Positions 33,053-41,614 of a stretch of 51,032 nt of DNA are shown in pieces. The first letter of the stretch is position 1. The number at the start of each line of letters is the position of its first letter. Under the pieces are notes generated by a model. The model did no database searches. It was not told the DNA's origin and was given only the letters and a program-made list of their open reading frames with translations. The stretch is taken from positions 1 to 51,032 of the forward strand of contig NZ_BCRK01000022.1 in NCBI RefSeq assembly GCF_001552555.1, read 5' to 3'. This stretch comes from Nocardiopsis trehalosi NBRC 14201. Its GTDB lineage: Bacteria > Actinomycetota > Actinomycetes > Streptosporangiales > Streptosporangiaceae. Position numbers and translations under genes: made by a program.

Positions 33053-34744
33053 TCAGTCCAGGTAGTCGCGGAGCACCTGGGAGCGCGACGGATGCCGGAG
33101 TTTCGACATCGTCTTGCTCTCTATCTGGCGGATGCGTTCGCGGGTGACCCCGTACACCTTGCCGATCTCGTCGAGGGTCTTGGGCTGGCCGTCGGTGAGC
33201 CCGAACCGCATCGAGACCACGCCGGCCTCGCGCTCCGACAGGGTGTCGAGGACCGAGTGCAGCTGCTCCTGGAGCAGGGTGAAGCTCACGGCCTCGCCCG
33301 GCTGGATGGCCTCGGAGTCCTCGATGAGGTCGCCGAACTCGCTGTCGCCGTCCTCGCCCAGCGGGGTGTGCAGGGAGATCGGCTCGCGGCCGTACTTCTG
33401 CACCTCGACGACCTTCTCGGGGGTCATGTCGAGTTCGCGGGCCAGCTCCTCCGGGGTGGGCTCGCGGCCGAGGTCCTGGAGCATCTGCCGCTGCACGCGG
33501 GCGAGCTTGTTGATGACCTCGACCATGTGCACCGGGATGCGGATGGTGCGCGCCTGGTCGGCCATGGCGCGGGTGATGGCCTGCCGGATCCACCAGGTGG
33601 CGTAGGTGGAGAACTTGAAGCCCTTGGTGTAGTCGAACTTCTCGACCGCGCGGATCAGACCGAGGTTGCCCTCCTGGATCAGGTCCAGGAAGAGCATGCC
33701 GCGACCGGTGTAGCGCTTGGCCAGCGACACCACGAGCCGCAGGTTCGCCTCCAGCAGGTGCTTCTTGGCGCGCCCGCCGTCCTCGGCGATCCAGGTGAGC
33801 TCGTCGCGGAACTCGGCGGTGAGGGCGTCGCCCTCCTCGGCGAGCTTCTCCTCGGCGAACAGGCCGGCCTCGATCCGCTTGGCGAGCTCGACCTCCTGCT
33901 CGGCGTTGAGCAGCGCGACGTTGCCGATCTGCTTCAGGTAGTCCTTGACCGGGTCGGCGGTGGCGCCGGCGGCCACCACCTGCGCGGCGGGGGCGTCGTC
34001 GTCATCGTCGTAGAGGACGAACGCCTCGTCCTCGGAGGTGTTGGCGGCCGCCTTCTCGGGGATGCCGACGACCTCGGGCTTGACGCCCGAACCGGCCACC
34101 GGGCCCTCGGGCAGCGAGGCCTTGTCGTCGGGGTCCTCGACCAGCTCCAGCTCGACGCCCGGGTCCTCCAGGTCGTCGGGCGCCTCGACCAGGTCGAGGT
34201 CGTCGGTGTCCTCCACGGCCTCCAGGACGACCTCGTCCTTGGCGGTCTTGTCGGTGGCCTTGCCGGCCTTCTTGCGGGCCGGGGCGGGCTTGGCGGCGGT
34301 CTTGCGGGCCGGTTTCCGGGCGGGTTCGGCGGCGGTGTCGTCGCCGCGCGCGGGCGCGGCGGCCCGCTTCTTCGCGGCGGACGCCGGGGCCGTGGAGCGG
34401 GAGGAGTCGACGACCGCCGTGACGGTGTCGGGCTGCTCCTGCGCCGCGGCGGCGCGCTTGACCCGGGCCGGGGCGGCCTTGGGGGCCGCCGACTTGCGCC
34501 GCGCGGACTTGCGCCGCGCGGGTGCGGACTCCTCGGCGCCGACGACGAGGGTGACACCCTCCTTGGTCAGGCTGCGGAGCACGGCCTGGGCCTGCGACAT
34601 CGGGATGTCGGCCTCTTCGAAGGCACGGCGCACGTCCTCGGGCTCAAGGTACCCCTGGGACCGCCCACGCTCGATCAGCTGCTGGATGACAGGCTCATGC
34701 AGCGACTCGGGCTGCTTGGAGCGGGTCGAACTGGCAGGTGACAC
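33053..34744 (-). CDS. hrdB: principal RNA polymerase sigma factor (HrdB/RpoD)
   Basis: 563 aa from GTG 34744, which has GAGAGG five bases upstream (GTG 34750 is too close to it). Region 1.1-like N terminus ([20 protein letters not shown]) is followed by a Lys/Ala-rich, then acidic, linker (about 80-250). The core carries region 1.2 ([16 protein letters not shown]), 2.2-2.4 ([35 protein letters not shown]), region 3 and region 4 ([20 protein letters not shown]). It directs most growth-related transcription. The PP2C phosphatase gene lies upstream on the same strand. A 15-bp tandem repeat occurs in the linker. Confidence 0.95.
   Translation of the reverse strand: MSPASSTRSKQPESLHEPVIQQLIERGRSQGYLEPEDVRRAFEEADIPMSQAQAVLRSLTKEGVTLVVGAEESAPARRKSARRKSAAPKAAPARVKRAAAAQEQPDTVTAVVDSSRSTAPASAAKKRAAAPARGDDTAAEPARKPARKTAAKPAPARKKAGKATDKTAKDEVVLEAVEDTDDLDLVEAPDDLEDPGVELELVEDPDDKASLPEGPVAGSGVKPEVVGIPEKAAANTSEDEAFVLYDDDDDAPAAQVVAAGATADPVKDYLKQIGNVALLNAEQEVELAKRIEAGLFAEEKLAEEGDALTAEFRDELTWIAEDGGRAKKHLLEANLRLVVSLAKRYTGRGMLFLDLIQEGNLGLIRAVEKFDYTKGFKFSTYATWWIRQAITRAMADQARTIRIPVHMVEVINKLARVQRQMLQDLGREPTPEELARELDMTPEKVVEVQKYGREPISLHTPLGEDGDSEFGDLIEDSEAIQPGEAVSFTLLQEQLHSVLDTLSEREAGVVSMRFGLTDGQPKTLDEIGKVYGVTRERIRQIESKTMSKLRHPSRSQVLRDYLD
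34491..34520 (-). repeat. 15-bp perfect tandem repeat inside hrdB
   Basis: The unit GACTTGCGCCGCGCG (plus strand) occurs twice head to tail and encodes KSARR-type repeats in the basic linker of HrdB. Slippage would change the protein by five residues in frame. Confidence 0.9.
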
Positions 34745-35043
34745 AAACACCTCTCGAACGGACGTGTGGCGAGATTACTGGACCCGGCGGCCCGAAGAGA
34801 GCCACGAGGAGGAGCACCGCTCCCACCCCGGTCGTACCCGGGATCATCCCCGCCTGGACGGAGACACCGGTTTTTCTTCAGCGTATGCGCCCTCTCTAGC
34901 GTTTGGGCACATCCGCCCAGTAGGATTTTCCCCGCGGGCCGCGCGGATCGAACCCCACCGTCGGGTCCTCGAACCCACCCCCCGCCTGAGCGGGGTTGAT
35001 GGTTCCTCCACCTTAGGCAAAGTGTCGGACTTCTTCGTACGGA
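34745..35043 (-). promoter_or_regulatory. hrdB upstream region
   Basis: A 299-nt gap. On the minus strand TACGCT is a -10 candidate near 34885, and GGGAAA with GTG 16 nt later (about 34915-34940) loosely resembles a SigR-type promoter, as reported for a Streptomyces hrdB promoter. Neither match is strong. A hairpin at 34980-34995 probably ends the phosphatase transcript. Confidence 0.4.
34980..34995 (-). terminator. 6-bp hairpin between the PP2C phosphatase gene and hrdB
   Basis: CCCCGC, loop CTGA, GCGGGG, 48 nt past the phosphatase stop. The stem is short, so read-through into hrdB is possible. Confidence 0.45.
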
Positions 35044-37122
35044 CTACGTCTCCGGCGCGGCCTCGGTCACCGGAAGATGGACGGCGAGCAGAGTCACGTC
35101 GTCGTCCTGCTCGTACCCCTTGAGCATGCCCTCAACAAGGTACTTGAGCATGTGCTGTGGATCGCCCACCACCTCCGGCGGCGCCTGTGACGCTACGGTG
35201 ACCAGTTCCTCGAGCCCGGACGCGACCGCGCGCTTCCGGTTCTCAACAAGTCCATCGGAGTAGAGCACCACGGTGTTACCGGGTTGCACGAAAAATTTGT
35301 GGTGGCCCCGCTCGGAGCGGACGCCCAGCGGGGTGTCGGGCTCGGTCTCCAGCAGCCACGGGGCCGCGTGGTCCGGGACGACCAGCGGCGGCAGGTGCCC
35401 GGCGTTGCTGAGGTCGATCTGCCCGGTCTCGGGGTCGAGCACGAAGTACACCAGCGTGGTGACCTGGTCGACGCCCTCGGTGGCGTCGAACATCCGGTCG
35501 AGGCCGGTGAGCACGTCGGCGGGTTCGGGCATGCTGAACGCCAGGGCGCGCAGCGCGTTGCGCACCCGGCTCATGCCGGTGGCGGCCTTGATGCCCTTGC
35601 CCATGACGTCGCCGAGGACCCCGGCGACCCGGCCGTCGGGCAGCGGGAACGCGTCGTACCAGTCGCCGCCGACCTGCACGTGCTGGGTGCCCGAGCGGTA
35701 GATGGCGCGCATGCGGATGCCCTTGACCTCGGGCAGGTCCTCGGGGAGCAGGCTCTTCTGCAGGGACTCGGCCATGCTGTGCTCGCGCTCGAAGAGCTTG
35801 GCGCGCTCCAGCGCGAGCGCGCACTGGCCGGCCAGGGCCTCCAGGAAGACCTTCTCCTCGTCGGAGATGTCGCGCGGGGCGGCGAAGGCGAACTTCAGCG
35901 CGCCGATGGGCAGGCCGGCGCTGAGCAGCGGCAGCGCCACCCACGCGCGCTCGTCGGTGTGCTTGAGGAAGGTGACGACCGCGGGGTCGTCGTCGAGCAG
36001 CGCCCGCAGCTCGAACGGGCTGCCCGCGATGAACGGCTTGCGCTCGCGCACCGCCATGGACATGGCGCTGGGGAAGTCGAGCCCGGACTCGGCGGGCTGG
36101 GCGCCGGGCGTGCCGGCGGGCGGGGCGTCGCCGAGCAGGTGCAGCCGGAACTCGCTGTCGAGTTCGCCGAGCGTGGTGCGGTCGGCGCCGACGGCGGACT
36201 GGCCGATCTCGCCCATGGCGTGGACGACCTCGTGCACGGTGAGCGCCTCGGCGAGGTCGGAGGTGGCCTTCTGCAGCCGCACGGTGCGCAGCGCGGCCTC
36301 GCCCAGTTGCTGGGTGAGGCGGGTGCGCATGTCGTCGGCCTCGCGCTGGGTGGTGACGTCGGTGTGGGCGCCGACCCACTCGACGAGTTCGTCGCCGCGC
36401 ATGATGGGCACGGCCCGCGACCGGTAGTGGCGGAAGTCGCCGGACTGGGTGCGCACCCGGAACACCTGGTCGAACGCCGTCTGATCGGCGACGGCGTCGG
36501 CCCAGGCGCGGGCCACCCGGCCCTGGTCGTCGGGGTGGGCGGCCTCGAGCCAGCCGCGGCCGAGGTACTGCTCGGCGGTCTGGCCGGTGATGGCGCGCCA
36601 CTCGGGGCAGTCCTCGGAGACGTCGCCGTCGGCCCGGGCGGCCCACACGATCTGGTTGGTGGCCGCCAGCAGGGACCGGTAGCGCTCTTCACTGCGCCGC
36701 AACGCCACCTCCGCGTTGTGTCCGTCGCCGGGGTCGACCGCGATGAGCGCCGCCCCGTCGGTGCCGTCGTCGTCGCGCGCGGCGAACCAGGTGGTCGCCC
36801 ACGCCGGCCGGTCGCCGCCGAGGACGTGGTCGCCGCGCACCGCGGGCTCGCCCGCGAGGACGGCGGCGATGGCGGTGTCGTAGGCCGCGGCGTTGGCGGC
36901 GTCCAGCAGGTCGGCCGGGACCCGGCCGCGGCAGTCCTCGGCGGAGCGGCCGAGCAGCGCGGCCAGGGCCGGGTTGACCCGCCGCAGCCGCGCCGCGGAG
37001 TCGAAGAACGCGAACCCGATGGGGGCCTCCCGCAGCAGCGCCTCCAGCAGCGCGGAGTCCACGGGGCCGAGTCCGGACATGCGAGGGAGCGGGACGGACG
37101 TCTCGGTGCTCAACAATGACAC
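35044..37122 (-). CDS. PAS-PAS-GAF-PP2C (SpoIIE/RsbU-type) protein phosphatase
   Basis: 692 aa from GTG 37122, with GGGGGAAAGGA 8 nt upstream. The first PAS domain is about 25-140 (REAPIGFAFFDSAARLRRVN), the second about 145-270 (YRSLLAATNQIVW, ending GAHTDVTTQREAD), and the GAF domain about 290-445. The C-terminal PP2C domain has metal-binding motifs GGDWYDAFPL, GVLGDVMGKG, LYSDGLVENR and EQDDDVTLLAV. Such proteins dephosphorylate anti-sigma-factor antagonists in partner-switching systems. There is no membrane segment, so it senses signals in the cytoplasm. It lies directly upstream of hrdB on the same strand. No kinase or STAS partner is nearby. Confidence 0.9.
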   Translation of the reverse strand: MSLLSTETSVPLPRMSGLGPVDSALLEALLREAPIGFAFFDSAARLRRVNPALAALLGRSAEDCRGRVPADLLDAANAAAYDTAIAAVLAGEPAVRGDHVLGGDRPAWATTWFAARDDDGTDGAALIAVDPGDGHNAEVALRRSEERYRSLLAATNQIVWAARADGDVSEDCPEWRAITGQTAEQYLGRGWLEAAHPDDQGRVARAWADAVADQTAFDQVFRVRTQSGDFRHYRSRAVPIMRGDELVEWVGAHTDVTTQREADDMRTRLTQQLGEAALRTVRLQKATSDLAEALTVHEVVHAMGEIGQSAVGADRTTLGELDSEFRLHLLGDAPPAGTPGAQPAESGLDFPSAMSMAVRERKPFIAGSPFELRALLDDDPAVVTFLKHTDERAWVALPLLSAGLPIGALKFAFAAPRDISDEEKVFLEALAGQCALALERAKLFEREHSMAESLQKSLLPEDLPEVKGIRMRAIYRSGTQHVQVGGDWYDAFPLPDGRVAGVLGDVMGKGIKAATGMSRVRNALRALAFSMPEPADVLTGLDRMFDATEGVDQVTTLVYFVLDPETGQIDLSNAGHLPPLVVPDHAAPWLLETEPDTPLGVRSERGHHKFFVQPGNTVVLYSDGLVENRKRAVASGLEELVTVASQAPPEVVGDPQHMLKYLVEGMLKGYEQDDDVTLLAVHLPVTEAAPET

Positions 37123-37359
37123 CTCCGGGGTCCTTTCCCCCGATCGAGGGGGCTCGCCGCGGCGAGCGCCAGAAGCCTAACCAACATGGGCCGGGTGGGA
37201 TCGGGAACGGGGTCGTCCACGTCCCCGGGCCACCGTCGGCGTTCGCACCACTCGTCTCCCTCGTGCCCGCGATGCGTCCGCCGGACGCGATCGGTGCCGG
37301 CGGAGGACCGGTGCGGCGACGGGGTCGACCGCCGCCACCGCATCAGCATAGGCCACAAC

Positions 37360-37378
37360 CGTTCGGTCACGCCGAACG
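37360..37378. promoter_or_regulatory. inverted repeat CGTTCGG-N5-CCGAACG
   Basis: Perfect 7-bp arms with centre TCACG. On the minus strand a TATGCT box follows about 10 nt later, about 230 nt before the phosphatase start. It is a candidate binding site for a dimeric repressor. Confidence 0.5.
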
Positions 37379-37720
37379 CGTCGCGGCGGAAAGTCAGCGG
37401 CCATAGCGGAAGGTAAATACTACGTCTTCCCTCCCCCGGGCCGCGCGATCCCGTTGTTTTCGGCCGCCCTTTTCCCGCATTTCCTCCGACCGATCCGCCG
37501 AAACAGCGGAGTTCCGGCGCTTGTCCCTGCTCAGGGCCGTGTCCGAAACCGCCGCGGTCGCGCCGGTGACATTCGGCGGACCGGGACGCCGCGCGGTCCC
37601 GCCGCCGCGCGGCGGGCGCGCGGCGGCGGCCGGGCGAACGCCCCGGTCACCCCGGGCGGCGGCGCCCCGCGACCGTTCCACCGGTCCGCAAAGCCTGGGT
37701 AAGGGGCCGCCGTGCGGGGG

Positions 37721-37748
37721 TTGACACCCCGCTGCGGGCGGGTGAAAT
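37721..37748 (+). promoter_or_regulatory. promoter TTGACA-N16-TGAAAT
   Basis: Consensus -35 (37721-37726) and a fair -10 (37743-37748). Transcription would start near 37755, which excludes ATG 37751 and supports ATG 37802 as the start of the next gene. Confidence 0.65.
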
Positions 37749-37801
37749 GGATGGTGGTCACCGTCCGGACCACAGCCGGCCACGAGGGGCGTGAGCGCCA
37801 A

Positions 37802-38056
37802 ATGCTCCAGACCTACGTCGGCGATCTCCAGCAGATCGCCACCCGACTGCACGACGAGTTCAGCGATTTGTCGCACCGCTGCATCCAGCGGTGCGTCCAC
37901 GACACGTTCAAATGCGCCGAGCACCTCGGCATCCGGGTCACCCCGGGGCTGGTCGAAGGGGTCGCCCGCGAGCACCTGCGCGCCATGGTGAAATCCGCGC
38001 CGACCTCCGCGCCGACCTCCGCGCCGGGCCCCGCGGGGTACGGGCGCCCGCTCTAG
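37802..38056 (+). CDS. small three-helix-bundle domain protein
   Basis: 84 aa from ATG 37802. Upstream in-frame starts (37712, 37751) lie before or at the inferred transcription start. The core LQQIATRLHDEFSDLSHRCI followed by VHDTFKCAEHLGIRVTPGLV and EGVAREHLRAM is an amphipathic helical pattern like the actinobacterial three-helix bundle dimerisation domain. Two Cys are present in the second helix. The C terminus is an SAPT repeat tail. It is a free-standing domain of unknown role, with its own strong promoter. Confidence 0.65.
   Translation: MLQTYVGDLQQIATRLHDEFSDLSHRCIQRCVHDTFKCAEHLGIRVTPGLVEGVAREHLRAMVKSAPTSAPTSAPGPAGYGRPL
37994..38026 (+). repeat. 12-bp tandem repeat (2.75 copies) encoding SAPT units
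   Basis: TCCGCGCCGACC starts at 37994 and 38006, with a partial third copy at 38018. It encodes SAPTSAPTSAP near the protein end. In-frame length change is possible. Confidence 0.9.
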
Positions 38057-38158
38057 TCGTGCCGACCGGGTCACTCCGAGCCCGCCACCGCGTCCGCGCC
38101 GCGCACCGCCGCGCGGCTCCGCCCATCGGGGGCCGCCCACCGGCCCGCGAGCCGCCGG

Positions 38159-38195
38159 GGAGCGCGCCCCGGGACCGCGACGGCCGGGGCGCTCC
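38159..38195 (+). terminator. bulged hairpin after the three-helix gene
   Basis: GGAGCGCGCCCCGG pairs with CCGGGGCGCTCC with a two-base bulge, about 100 nt past the stop. Confidence 0.4.
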
Positions 38196-38250
38196 GCCGG
38201 GGGCGCCCACCCGCCACCCGCATACCTCCCTGCACCGGGGGCGGGTGCCA

Positions 38251-38256
38251 TAGGCT
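38251..38256 (+). promoter_or_regulatory. -10 box TAGGCT, 7 nt before GTG (leaderless layout)
   Basis: TAGGCT, seven bases, then GTG 38264, with no Shine-Dalgarno sequence between. Confidence 0.6.
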
Positions 38257-38263
38257 CTGTCGG

Positions 38264-39925
38264 GTGTCGGAACCTCCCCTCTCCCGGCGCCCGGATCCCG
38301 CCTCCCTTCCGGACGCCGTCTTCACCGAGATGCTCCGCGCCGCCCGCGCGCTGCTGGCCACGCGCGACCCGCTCGACGCCGAGCTGGGGGTCAGCGAGAT
38401 GCTGGGGTCCTGGTGGGGCCGGCGGATGCCGGGCATCGACGTCGAGCGCCGCCTCGGTGACGGCCTGATCGACCGCGCGGCCGCCTCGGGCAGCGCCGCC
38501 GGGCTGGCCCTGCTCGCCGGGATCGCGGTCCTGGGCACGTCGCAGCGCCAGCGCGACCTCGCCGCGAAGGCGGCCGACGGCCTCGGTTCCGCCGGGGTCG
38601 GCCGCCCGGCCTGGGCCGACGCGCTGGGCCGGGCCCGCCCGGTGGCCGCCTACGTCTCCGGCAACCGGTTCGCCGACACCGACGACGTCATCTGCGTGTT
38701 CCGCTACGACGGCGTGCCGGCCGGCGCGCCCGGCGGCACCCACGCGGTCATCGCCGTGGTCGACCACAACAGCGGCGGCGTCCTGCGCGACGCCTGGGTC
38801 ACCACCAAGGTCGAGCGGCTGCTGGAGCACTGCCGGGGCGAGGCCGGCGGCGGCGACCCCATGGCCACGTTCACCTCCCTGCGCCCTGAGCGCGCCCGCG
38901 CGCTGCTGGAGGAGGCGCTGCTGCGCACCGACCGGGCCACGGCCGGGGCGGCCGACGGGCGGGCGGCGCACCACCCGGCGCCCGCCGGGCTGACCGGTCC
39001 GTCCTTTGCCGCGCACCACGCGCTGCTGCGGGCCCGGGTGCGGGCGCTGCCCCGCGCCGCCGCCCAGCGGGGCGGCCGGGCGCCGACCCGCCCGCTGTGG
39101 CGGCGCGACCGGCGGGCCACCCTGGCGGCCAGGTTCCTGGCCTCGGAGGCGGCGGCCGGCCTTTCGGACTCCTTCGCGGCGAGCCGGTGCGTGGACCACA
39201 TCATCGGCTACGGGTGCGACGTCGACGGCGGGCGCCCGCTGCGGGTCAGCCCGCGCAAGGTCGAGGCGTTCCTGCTGACGTGGCTGCCGCGCCGGGTGGT
39301 GCTGCTGCCCGAGGAGCAGGAGGCGATGCCGCACGTGCTGGCGGCGTGGGTGCGCTGGGCGGGGCCGCGGCACGGCCTGCCGGAGGTCGCGGTGGGCGCC
39401 ACGCTCGACGCGCTGTGGGAGGCCACGTCGGCGTTCAGCACCTCCTACCTCGACCTGGCGGCCTCCTTCGGGCTGCGCCAGGAGGTGGTCCGGCGGCTGC
39501 TGCCCGACGGCGACCTGTCGGCGCTGCCCCGCCGGATGTTCGCGTTCCCGCTGCTCACCAGCGACCTGCTGGAGGAGTCGGCCGCCGAGTTCGACCCGGC
39601 CACCCGCGAGGGCCGGCGCGCGCTGCTGCGGCTCGACCACTTCGGCGAGTACGACGCGCCGGTGACCCACCGCGGCAAGCACTCCGCCGGCGGCGGGCCG
39701 GCCCCGGCCGCCCGCGCGGACGGCCCCGACGCCGAGGAGCAGCTCGCCGCGCACGAGCGCCTGGCCGAGCGGCTGTGGAACGGCGAGCCGGCGGCGCTGT
39801 GGCCGGCCGCCGAGCGCCTGCTCGACCGCGGGCACACCCGGCCCGAGGTGCTGCGCACGCTGATGCGGGTGGCGGGCGCGGCCGAGGACGGCGACGACCT
39901 GACGGCGCGGCTCGACGCCCTCTGA
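38264..39925 (+). CDS. conserved hypothetical protein, 553 aa
   Basis: I do not recognise a named domain. The protein is soluble and mostly helical, with no membrane segment or signal peptide. Segments that look conserved-like are LGVSEMLGSWWGRRMPGIDV near the N terminus, TDDVICVFRYDG and THAVIAVVDHNSGGVLRDAW (beta strands), a Ser/Arg part around residue 300, and an (AEEQLAAHERLAERLW) helix near the end. Start GTG 38264 is supported by a -10 box 7 nt upstream. It stands alone and is convergent with the tyrosine phosphatase gene. Third-position GC is as high as in its neighbours, so it is a resident gene. Function is unknown. Confidence 0.75.
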   Translation: MSEPPLSRRPDPASLPDAVFTEMLRAARALLATRDPLDAELGVSEMLGSWWGRRMPGIDVERRLGDGLIDRAAASGSAAGLALLAGIAVLGTSQRQRDLAAKAADGLGSAGVGRPAWADALGRARPVAAYVSGNRFADTDDVICVFRYDGVPAGAPGGTHAVIAVVDHNSGGVLRDAWVTTKVERLLEHCRGEAGGGDPMATFTSLRPERARALLEEALLRTDRATAGAADGRAAHHPAPAGLTGPSFAAHHALLRARVRALPRAAAQRGGRAPTRPLWRRDRRATLAARFLASEAAAGLSDSFAASRCVDHIIGYGCDVDGGRPLRVSPRKVEAFLLTWLPRRVVLLPEEQEAMPHVLAAWVRWAGPRHGLPEVAVGATLDALWEATSAFSTSYLDLAASFGLRQEVVRRLLPDGDLSALPRRMFAFPLLTSDLLEESAAEFDPATREGRRALLRLDHFGEYDAPVTHRGKHSAGGGPAPAARADGPDAEEQLAAHERLAERLWNGEPAALWPAAERLLDRGHTRPEVLRTLMRVAGAAEDGDDLTARLDAL

Positions 39926-39944
39926 CCGCGGGCCGGGCGGGCGG

Positions 39945-40724
39945 CTACTCCAGCATGCGCCCGCGCAGCGCGGCGACGGTCTCGGGGCGGAGCTTGAGGC
40001 CGTCGGCGACGTAGCCCTCGAAGGACCCGTACACCTCCTCGACCTCGGCGTAGGCGGACTCCAGGTAGGCGCGGCGCACGTCGATCATGGGGGTGACCAG
40101 CTCGGGGTCGATGCCGTTCGCCCGCACGTTGCCGGCCATCCAGGCGCGCGTCTGCCGGAGCCGCCCGTTGCTGGCGAGGTAGTCCTCGACGACGGTCTCG
40201 CGCGGCACGCCCAGCAGCTCCAGCAGCAGGGCGGCGCCCCAGCCGGTGCGGTCCTTGCCCGCGCTGCAGTGGAACACCATCGCGGTGGGGCCCTCGGCCG
40301 CCTGCTGGACCAGCTCGCGGTACGCCTCGCGGGCGTCGTCGCCGGAGACCAGGGCCCGGTTGACCGCGTGCATGAAGCGCTCGGCCCCGTTGTCGGCGAG
40401 CAGTTCGGCCGCGCGCTCGGGGTCGGACAGGATCGCGGCGAGGTCGGCGCCGGTGGAGTGCCGGCCCTGGACGTCGAGGACGGTGTACTCGACGCCCTCG
40501 GGCACGGTGTCGGGGCCGTGCTCGCGCTCGAACACGGTCCGCAGGTCGATGATGTGGCGCAGACCGAGGCCGCGCAGCGCGGCGACGTCGGCGCCGTCGA
40601 GGCGGGCGAGCGCGTCGGCGCGGTAGAGGAGGCCGCGCCGCACCCGCTCCCCGCCGGCGGTGGCGTACCCGCCGAGGTCGCGGAAGTTGGGGGCGCCGGA
40701 CAGGAGGGGGTCGTCGTTCATCAC
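39945..40724 (-). CDS. tyrosine-protein phosphatase (MptpB-like)
   Basis: 259 aa from GTG 40724. ATG 40721 is the next codon, but the -10 box is spaced 7 nt from the GTG. The catalytic P-loop is VFHCSAGKDRTGWG (Cys153, C-x5-R). The N-terminal segment GAPNFRDLGGYAT and IIDLRTVFEREHGPD are typical of the bacterial PTP family that includes Mycobacterium PtpB. It could dephosphorylate phosphotyrosine, phosphoserine/threonine or phosphoinositides. There is no signal peptide. The substrate is unknown. Confidence 0.87.
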   Translation of the reverse strand: MMNDDPLLSGAPNFRDLGGYATAGGERVRRGLLYRADALARLDGADVAALRGLGLRHIIDLRTVFEREHGPDTVPEGVEYTVLDVQGRHSTGADLAAILSDPERAAELLADNGAERFMHAVNRALVSGDDAREAYRELVQQAAEGPTAMVFHCSAGKDRTGWGAALLLELLGVPRETVVEDYLASNGRLRQTRAWMAGNVRANGIDPELVTPMIDVRRAYLESAYAEVEEVYGSFEGYVADGLKLRPETVAALRGRMLE

Positions 40725-40731
40725 GTCCGCG

Positions 40732-40737
40732 ACGATA
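40732..40737 (-). promoter_or_regulatory. -10 box TATCGT, 7 nt before GTG (leaderless layout)
   Basis: On the minus strand TATCGT, CGCGGAC, GTG, ATG follow directly. Confidence 0.6.
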
Positions 40738-40741
40738 CCCG

Positions 40742-40772
40742 GGGGGCGGCGGCCCGCCCCCGGGCCGCCCCC
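40742..40772 (-). terminator. 9-bp GC hairpin after the nucleotidyltransferase gene
   Basis: GGGGGCGGC and GCCGCCCCC with a 13-nt loop. It lies 15 nt past the stop and partly within the upstream region of the phosphatase. Confidence 0.45.
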
Positions 40773-40786
40773 GCCGTACGGGGCGG

Positions 40787-41515
40787 TCAGCGGGCGGGGG
40801 CGCCGCCGCGGACCGCGGGGATCTGCTCGCCCGCCTCCTTGACGTCCTTGGCGGTGTCGACCCCGCGCCAGAAGCCGTCGATGCGGTAGCCGAAGAGCCG
40901 GCCCTGGGCCGCGAGGTCGGGGAAGGTGCTCGACTCGTGGTCGCCCTTGACCGGCAGCATCGGGGTGGCCGCCCGCTCGAAGACGTAGACGCCGGCGTTG
41001 ATCCAGAACGGGAGCACCGGGCTCTGCGTGAAGCCCTCGATGGCGCCGTCGTCGGTGACGTCGACGATGCCCCAGGTGGTCTGGTAGCGGGCGAGGGCCA
41101 GCGTGACGAGGCCGCCCTTGGCGCGGTGGTAGGCGGTGAACTCGTCCAGGGGGAACCAGGTGAGGATGTCGCCGTTGAGGGCGAAGTAGGGCTGGTCGGA
41201 GACGCGCAGGCCCGTCGCCGCGTAGCGCAGCGCACCGCCCCGGCCCAGGGGCTCGTCCTCGACCAGCAGGGTGGTCTCGGGGCCCTCGGTGCGGGACCCG
41301 AGGTGCTCGCGCAGCACCTCCGCCTTGTACCCGCAGGAGACCACCACGTGCTCGACCCCGTGCGCGGCGAGCCATTCGAGCTGGTAGTCGACGATGGGCC
41401 GGCCGGCGACCTCGACCATGGCCTTGGGGCGGGTGTCGGTGTAGGGGCGCAGGCGGGTCGCCTGGCCGCCGGCCAGGATCACGGCCTGGCTGATGGGCGC
41501 GGTGGTTCCACTCAT
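40787..41515 (-). CDS. sugar-phosphate nucleotidyltransferase (NDP-sugar pyrophosphorylase)
   Basis: 242 aa. The N-terminal signature AVILAGGQATRLRPYTDTRP ends in PKAMVEVAGRPIVDY. Further conserved parts are VVVSCGYKAEVLREH, YFALNGDILTWF (metal-binding Asp), and INAGVYVFERAA. It makes an NDP-hexose from NTP and sugar-1-phosphate. Similarity to mannose-1-phosphate guanylyl- and glucose-1-phosphate transferases prevents a sure choice of sugar. ATG 41515 is preceded at 7 nt by TAGGGT, so it is probably leaderless. Confidence 0.88.
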   Translation of the reverse strand: MSGTTAPISQAVILAGGQATRLRPYTDTRPKAMVEVAGRPIVDYQLEWLAAHGVEHVVVSCGYKAEVLREHLGSRTEGPETTLLVEDEPLGRGGALRYAATGLRVSDQPYFALNGDILTWFPLDEFTAYHRAKGGLVTLALARYQTTWGIVDVTDDGAIEGFTQSPVLPFWINAGVYVFERAATPMLPVKGDHESSTFPDLAAQGRLFGYRIDGFWRGVDTAKDVKEAGEQIPAVRGGAPAR

Positions 41516-41522
41516 GCAGCGG

Positions 41523-41528
41523 ACCCTA
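41523..41528 (-). promoter_or_regulatory. -10 box TAGGGT, 7 nt before ATG (leaderless layout)
   Basis: On the minus strand TAGGGT, CCGCTGC, ATG follow directly. Confidence 0.6.
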
Positions 41529-41614
41529 GCAGGGCGGGCGTGCCGGGATCGGGGCGGTTCGCGGGCTTTTCGCCCGCCGGTCCGCGCCCGTTCCCCGGGC
41601 CGCCGGGCGCCGCC

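Larger units (their letters stand above)
37123..37801. other. 679-nt divergent region between the phosphatase and the three-helix protein gene
   Basis: It contains a 19-nt dyad (37360-37378), a minus-strand TATGCT box next to it, an AT-rich patch with TAAATACTACG near 37417, and a good plus-strand promoter at 37721-37748. No gene is supported. Confidence 0.6.

Noticed and set aside
37712-37801. Upstream start for the three-helix protein
   Set aside because: Starts at 37712 and 37751 lie before the transcription start predicted from TTGACA-N16-TGAAAT.
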